Below, one piece after another: positions 13,973-18,081 of a stretch of DNA of 18,081 bases. The notes beneath the pieces were generated by a model, which worked only from the letters and a program-made list of their open reading frames with translations, did not search any database and was not told where the DNA came from. Numbering within the stretch: the stretch's first letter is position 1; every line of letters begins with the position of its first letter. The DNA is from Kutzneria sp035492655 (GTDB taxonomy: Bacteria; Actinomycetota; Actinomycetes; Mycobacteriales; Pseudonocardiaceae), in NCBI GenBank assembly GCA_035492655.1, contig DATJJB010000036.1, forward strand, positions 1 to 18,081, written 5' to 3'. The position numbers and the translations under genes are program-made.

Positions 13973-16081
13973 TCAGGCCGGAACCGAGGCCACACCCGGC
14001 GCCAGGAAACGCTTCCCGGTGACGCGCTCGGAGACGCCGGCGCGGTCCAGGTACGGCGTGATGCCGCCGAGCCAGAACGGCCAACCGGCGCCCAGGATCA
14101 GGCACAGGTCGATGTCCTGGGCCTCCGCGACCACGCCCTCGTCGAGCATGATCCGGATCTCCTGGGCCAGGGCCTCCTCGGCCCGGTCCCGCAGCTCCTG
14201 GGCGGTCAGCGGGGACGAGCCGGGCTGCCACAGGGCGGCGACCTCGGGGTCGACCTGGGGCTTGCCGGTGGCGTCCCAGGTGTAGACGGCGGTCTTGCCG
14301 GCGGCGACGAAGCGCTTCATGTTCTCGCTGACGCCGAACCGGTCGGGGAACGCCTGGTGCATGGTCTCGGCCACGTGCAGCGCGACGGCGGGGCCGACGA
14401 GCTGGAGCAGGATGAGCGGGCTCATCGGCAGGCCCAGCGGGTCGAGGGCCTTGTCGGCGACCTCGAACGGGGTGCCCTCGTCGACGGCCCGGATGACCTC
14501 GCCCAGGAAGCGGGTGAGCAGCCGGTTGACGACGAACGCGGGCGCGTCCTTGACCAGCACGCTGGACTTCTTCAGCTGCTTGCTGACGGCGAACGCGGTG
14601 GCCAGCGTGGCGTCGTCGGTCTGGTCGCCGCGGACGATCTCCAGCAGCGGCAGCACGGCGACCGGGTTGAAGAAGTGGAAGCCGACGACCCGCTCGGGGT
14701 GGGCCAGCTTCGCCGCCATCTCGGTGATGGACAGCGACGAGGTGTTGGTGGCCAGCACGCACTCGGCCGACACGTGCTCCTCGACCTCGGCGAACACCTG
14801 CTGCTTGACCGACAGCTCCTCGAACACGGCCTCGATGACGAAGTCGGCGTCCGAGAAGGCGGCCTTGTCCAGCGAGCCGGAGACCAGCGCCTTCAACCGG
14901 TTCGCGGCGTCGGGCGACAGCCGCTTCTTGGCCTGCAGCTTGTCGATCTCGCCGTGCACGTAGCCGACGCCCTTGTCCACCCGCGCCTGGTCGATGTCGG
15001 TCAGCACGACCGGCACCTTCAGCTGCCGGACGAACAGCAGGGCCAGCTGGCTGGCCATCAGGCCGGCGCCGACCACGCCGACCTTGGTGACCGGCCTGGC
15101 CAGCGACTTGTCCGGCGCGCCCGCGGGCTTGCGGGCCCGCTTCTGCACCAGGTTGAACGAGTACAGCCCGGTGCGCAGCTCGTCGGTCATCAGCAGCGAG
15201 GCCAGACCGTCGGTCTCGGCCGCGTAGCCGGCGTCGAGGTCGTTGCCGCGAGCCAGCTCCAGCAGCTCGAGCGCCTTGGTCGCGCCCGGAGAAGCGCCGT
15301 GGGTCTTGGCCTCGACGAACGCACGGCCGCGGGCCAGCGCGTTGTCCCACGCCTCGCCGCGGTCGATCTCCTTGCGGGGCACCGAAACGGAGCCGTTGAC
15401 GACCTGGGCCAGCCAGCCGAACGACTGCTCGAGGTAGTCGGCCGAGTCGAAGACCACGTCGACGATGCCGAGCTCGGCGGCCTGCGCCGGCTTGAGCATC
15501 TTGTTCTGGTTCAACGCGTTCTCGATGATCACGGTCACCGCGGCGTCGGCCCCGATCAGGTTGGGCAGCAGCTGCGTGCCGCCCCAGCCCGGGAACAGGC
15601 CGAGGAACACCTCGGGGAAGGCGATCGCGGCGGCGTTGGACACCAGGGTCCGGTAGTGGCAGGACAGCGCCAGCTCGAGGCCGCCGCCCATGACCGCGCC
15701 GTTGACGAAGGCGAAGGTCGGGATCGACGACTCGGTGAACCGGCGGAACACGTCGTGCCCGGTCTGCGCGATCTGGCGGGCCAGCTCCGGCGAGGACAGC
15801 TGCTCGACGCCGGACAGGTCCGCGCCGACCGCGAACACGAACGGCTTGCCGGTGACGGCGATCGCCGCGGGAGCGGCGGCCAGCGCCTCGTCCAGCGCGG
15901 CGTTCAGCGACACCAGGCTCTGCGGCCCGAAGGTCGACGGCCGGGTGTGGTCGAAGCCGTTGTCGATCGTGATCAGGGCGACGGGCTTCGACAGCCCGGG
16001 CACCGGGATCAGCCGAGTGACGGCCAAGGTGACGACCTCGTCGGGGAAAGCGGCCTTCGCCTGCTCAGCGGAGATGGTCAC
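13973..16081 (-). CDS. fadB: Fatty-acid beta-oxidation bifunctional protein (enoyl-CoA hydratase / 3-hydroxyacyl-CoA dehydrogenase)
   Basis: The 702-residue FadB/FadJ-type protein catalyses hydration of 2-enoyl-CoA and NAD-dependent oxidation of 3-hydroxyacyl-CoA. The N-terminal crotonase domain (about 15-220) keeps both catalytic glutamates, E136 in GGGLELAL and E157 in FPEVFLGLFPGWGG. The dehydrogenase NAD domain starts at VGVVGAGLMASQLALLF (334-350), where the third glycine of GxGxxG is alanine, and contains NTSSLSI (446-452). Catalytic H469 (GFHFFNP) and E481 (LEIV) follow, then the 3HCDH C-terminal domains. The GTG start overlaps the fadA stop by four bases (GTGA, 16078-16081) with GAGGGGG just upstream. 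A longer open frame to 16261 is only fadA in another frame. It forms the trifunctional system with FadA. Confidence 0.96.
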   Translation of the reverse strand: MTISAEQAKAAFPDEVVTLAVTRLIPVPGLSKPVALITIDNGFDHTRPSTFGPQSLVSLNAALDEALAAAPAAIAVTGKPFVFAVGADLSGVEQLSSPELARQIAQTGHDVFRRFTESSIPTFAFVNGAVMGGGLELALSCHYRTLVSNAAAIAFPEVFLGLFPGWGGTQLLPNLIGADAAVTVIIENALNQNKMLKPAQAAELGIVDVVFDSADYLEQSFGWLAQVVNGSVSVPRKEIDRGEAWDNALARGRAFVEAKTHGASPGATKALELLELARGNDLDAGYAAETDGLASLLMTDELRTGLYSFNLVQKRARKPAGAPDKSLARPVTKVGVVGAGLMASQLALLFVRQLKVPVVLTDIDQARVDKGVGYVHGEIDKLQAKKRLSPDAANRLKALVSGSLDKAAFSDADFVIEAVFEELSVKQQVFAEVEEHVSAECVLATNTSSLSITEMAAKLAHPERVVGFHFFNPVAVLPLLEIVRGDQTDDATLATAFAVSKQLKKSSVLVKDAPAFVVNRLLTRFLGEVIRAVDEGTPFEVADKALDPLGLPMSPLILLQLVGPAVALHVAETMHQAFPDRFGVSENMKRFVAAGKTAVYTWDATGKPQVDPEVAALWQPGSSPLTAQELRDRAEEALAQEIRIMLDEGVVAEAQDIDLCLILGAGWPFWLGGITPYLDRAGVSERVTGKRFLAPGVASVPA

Positions 16082-17304
16082 TTGTCCCCCTCGAAGTGCG
16101 GGTTCTCCCAGATCACGGTGCCGCCCATGCCGATGCCGATGCACATGGTGGTGATGCCGTAGCGGACGTCGGGCCGCTCGGCGAACTGGTGGGCCAGCTG
16201 CGTCATCAGCCGCACGCCCGAGGAGGCCAGCGGGTGGCCGGTCGCGATGGCGCCGCCCCACTGGTTGACCCGCGGGTCGTCGTCGGCGATGCCGAAGTGG
16301 TCAAGGAAGGCCAGCACCTGCACGGCGAACGCCTCGTTGACCTCGAACAGGCCGATGTCCTCGATGGACAGACCGGTACGGGCCAGCGCCTTCTCGGTCG
16401 CCGGCACCGGACCGACACCCATCACCTCGGGCTCGACGCCGGCGAAGGCGTAGCCGACCAGCCGCATCGCGACCGGCAGGCCCAGCTCGTTGGCGGTGGC
16501 CTCGTCGGCCAGCAGGCAGCCGGTGGCGCCGTCGTTGAGACCGGCGGCGTTGCCGGCGGTCACCCGGCCGTGCGGGCGGAACGGCGTCTTCAGCGCGGCC
16601 AGGTCCTCGACCGTGGTGCCGGGACGCGGCGGCTCGTCGGCGGTGGCCAGGCCCCAGCCCTTGTCGGCCGAGCGGGTGGCGACGGTGACGAACTCGGGGC
16701 CGATCTTGCCGGCCTTGACCGCGGCGTCGTACTTGGCCTGCGAGGCGGCGGCGAACGCGTCGGCCCGGTCCTTGGTGATGTGCGGGAAGCGGTCGTGCAG
16801 GTTCTCCGCGGTCTGGCCCATGACCAGCGCGGAGGTGTCGACCAGGCGGTCGGCCAGGAAGCGCGGGTTGGGGTCGACGCCCTCGCCCATCGGGTGGCGG
16901 CCCATGTGCTCGACGCCGCCGGCGATCACCACGTCGTAGGCGCCGAAGGCGATGCCGCCGGCCGCGGTGGTGACGGCGGTCATCGCGCCGGCGCACATGC
17001 GGTCGATGGCGTAGCCCGGCACCGACTTGGGCAGGCCGGCCAGCAGGGCGGCGGTCCGCCCGATGGTCAGGCCCTGGTCGCCGATCTGGGTGGTGGCCGC
17101 GATGGCGACCTCGTCCACCCGCTCCGGCGGCAGCTCGGGATGGCGGCGAAGCAGCTCGCGGATCACCTTGACGACGAGGTCGTCCGCCCGGGTCTCGGCG
17201 TAGATCCCCTTGGGGCCCGCCTTGCCGAACGGCGTGCGCACGCCGTCGACGAAGACCACGTTGCGCACGGCCCGGTCCGTCATCGGCGCTACTGGTGCGG
17301 CCAC
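16078..17304 (-). CDS. fadA: Acetyl-CoA C-acyltransferase (thiolase)
   Basis: This 408-residue thiolase removes acetyl-CoA from 3-ketoacyl-CoA, the last step of each beta-oxidation cycle. The active site is complete: nucleophile C104 (DRMCAGA), NEAF (323-326), H357 (GHPLASSG) and C388 (TMCIGIGMGG). GTG 17304 is supported by GAGGAGGAG about 6 bases upstream; an ATG at 17283 is a weaker alternative start, beginning MTDRAVRNVVFVDG. It is the promoter-proximal gene of a two-gene operon with fadB, whose start overlaps its stop. The three dyads upstream suggest repression by a dimeric regulator, probably released by acyl-CoA. It could act on medium or long acyl chains; acetoacetyl-CoA specificity is less likely in this context. 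Confidence 0.95.
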   Translation of the reverse strand: MAAPVAPMTDRAVRNVVFVDGVRTPFGKAGPKGIYAETRADDLVVKVIRELLRRHPELPPERVDEVAIAATTQIGDQGLTIGRTAALLAGLPKSVPGYAIDRMCAGAMTAVTTAAGGIAFGAYDVVIAGGVEHMGRHPMGEGVDPNPRFLADRLVDTSALVMGQTAENLHDRFPHITKDRADAFAAASQAKYDAAVKAGKIGPEFVTVATRSADKGWGLATADEPPRPGTTVEDLAALKTPFRPHGRVTAGNAAGLNDGATGCLLADEATANELGLPVAMRLVGYAFAGVEPEVMGVGPVPATEKALARTGLSIEDIGLFEVNEAFAVQVLAFLDHFGIADDDPRVNQWGGAIATGHPLASSGVRLMTQLAHQFAERPDVRYGITTMCIGIGMGGTVIWENPHFEGDK

Positions 17305-17345
17305 GGCGTGCTCCTCCTCAGCTTTGAGTTCGGGTCGGCCGTCCG

Positions 17346-17391
17346 TACCGGCCGGTAACCGGGACTCTAGTCCGAGTTACTGGCCGGTAAC
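17346..17391 (-). promoter_or_regulatory. fadAB control region: two GGCC-centred operators and a middle dyad
   Basis: TACCGGCCGGTA (17346-17357) is a perfect palindrome, and GTTACTGGCCGGTAAC (17376-17391) is one with a single mismatched pair. Midway lies GGACT-ct-AGTCC (17362-17373). The centres are exactly 16 bases apart (17351.5, 17367.5, 17383.5). On the minus strand TAGAGT (17364-17369) is a possible -10 with the right-hand palindrome over the -35 area, giving a leader of about 53 bases to GTG 17304. A TetR-type fatty-acid repressor is the natural candidate binder; none is encoded here. Confidence 0.6.
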
Positions 17392-17408
17392 CAGCAGGGT
17401 GGCTGAAC

Positions 17409-18081
17409 TCATGCTGCCGCAGCCTTGAGCGCGTTGCTCAGTGGCTCCGCGGTGAGCTCGACCTGCCACGGCCGGGCGTGCCCGGCGCGGAGCACCTCGG
17501 CCACCGTGGCCGGGTCGAGGTCGGCCGGCGGCTCCCAGCAGGTGCGCCGGACCAGGTCGGGCAGCAGCAGGTTCTCCACCGGCAGTTTCAGGCTCTCGGC
17601 GATGCCGGTCAGCGCGGCCCGCGCGGCGGCCAGCCGGGCGGCGGCGTCGGGGTCGCGGTCGGCCCAGCGGTTGGGGGGTGGCGGGCCGTCGTGCGCGGGG
17701 GAGACCTCCGGCAGCTCCTTGCGGTTCAGTCCACGGGCCTTGACCAGCGCGTCGGCCCACAGCTTCACGGTCCGGCGCTGCGAACGGCCGCGGAACACCG
17801 GCAGGGCGAGCAGGTCGGCCTCGGTCGCCGGATCGGTCACGGCGGCGTCGATGATGGCGCTGTCCGGCAGCACCCGTCCGGGGGCGATGTCCCGCTGGCG
17901 GGCCAGCCCGTCCCGGGCCTCCCACAGCGCCCGCACGGCAGCCAGCTGGCGGGGATTGCGCAGCCGGTGGATGCCGGACGTGCGCCGCCACGGCTCGGCC
18001 CGCGGCTTGGCCGGCGGCGCGGTGCGCACCGCCTCGAACTCCTGCCAGGCCCAGTCGAGTTTGCCCTGCTCACGCAGCTCG
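17409..18081 (-). CDS. rnd: Ribonuclease D, C-terminal part with HRDC domain (5' truncated by window)
   Basis: The frame is open to the right edge, and 223 residues are visible on the minus strand. The start of the visible part (ELREQGKLDWAWQEFEAVR) matches the end of the RNase D 3'-5' exonuclease domain. An HRDC domain (about 40-100: RNPRQLAAVRALWEARDGLARQRDIAPGRVLPDSAIIDAA) follows. The last part contains a second HRDC-like helical region and CWEPPADLD. RNase D trims RNA 3' ends, including tRNA precursors. The exonuclease catalytic residues lie outside the window, so activity cannot be judged. The gene stops about 100 bases upstream of fadA on the same strand. An RNase D/HRDC gene near dxs is a conserved actinobacterial arrangement. 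Confidence 0.9.
   Translation of the reverse strand, partial: ELREQGKLDWAWQEFEAVRTAPPAKPRAEPWRRTSGIHRLRNPRQLAAVRALWEARDGLARQRDIAPGRVLPDSAIIDAAVTDPATEADLLALPVFRGRSQRRTVKLWADALVKARGLNRKELPEVSPAHDGPPPPNRWADRDPDAAARLAAARAALTGIAESLKLPVENLLLPDLVRRTCWEPPADLDPATVAEVLRAGHARPWQVELTAEPLSNALKAAAA

Noticed and set aside
14357..16162. 601-codon plus-strand open frame opposite fadB
   Set aside because: Antisense shadow of a gene with intact catalytic motifs.
16082..16261. 60-codon N-terminal extension of fadB
   Set aside because: It is the end of fadA read in another frame (His/Arg-rich). The GTG at 16081 with GTGA coupling and GAGGGGG is the natural start.
16096..17358. 420-codon plus-strand open frame opposite fadA
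   Set aside because: Antisense shadow of the thiolase gene.
1..18081. tRNA, rRNA, CRISPR array or insertion sequence
   Set aside because: No cloverleaf, rRNA segment, regular spaced repeats or transposase were found on reading both strands.

Overview
The window is chromosomal DNA from a very high-GC actinomycete. GTG starts, 4-base GTGA stop/start overlaps, GC-rich terminator hairpins and long antisense reading frames all fit this. The protein set (APC permease, TrmA-like methyltransferase, Dxs, RNase D/HRDC, FadA/FadB, MarR/DUF6790) fits Pseudonocardiaceae or a relative such as Amycolatopsis or Kutzneria; that placement is inference. No rRNA, tRNA, CRISPR array, transposase or integrase was seen.

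Left core (1-4235, + strand): the C-terminal part of an APC-type permease overlaps a TrmA/RumA-family RNA methyltransferase gene by GTGA. A 314-base gap with a perfect inverted repeat follows, then dxs (first enzyme of the MEP isoprenoid pathway), closed by a textbook terminator.

Middle block (4324-13920), which looks accessory: an OmpR/HisKA two-component pair and an AKR5-like aldo/keto reductase lie on the + strand. Five minus-strand genes converge on them: an I36-like secreted inhibitor, a renalase-like FAD oxidoreductase, an XRE-ImmA/IrrE regulator/peptidase, a YbjN-like protein and a small lipoprotein. A divergent promoter region with PHO-box-like direct repeats separates this cluster from a + strand gene of unknown function. 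After a strong palindromic terminator come two tandem minus-strand DUF72 genes behind a MarR regulator, and a divergent DUF6790 membrane protein. An AT-rich palindrome sits exactly in the -35/-10 spacer of the DUF6790 promoter.

Right core (13928-18081, minus strand): a bidirectional terminator, then a fadA-fadB beta-oxidation operon (thiolase plus bifunctional hydratase/3-hydroxyacyl-CoA dehydrogenase, GTGA-coupled). Its promoter carries two GGCC-centred palindromes with a third dyad exactly midway. The window ends inside an RNase D gene with an HRDC domain.

The permease, methyltransferase, dxs and RNase D/HRDC genes also cluster in other actinobacteria, including Mycobacterium tuberculosis. 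The middle block therefore looks like lineage-specific cargo inside a conserved neighbourhood. The points most worth pursuing are the three-dyad fad control region, the MarR operator with its predicted leaderless promoter, and the XRE-ImmA cluster. No wholly new system can be claimed from sequence alone.
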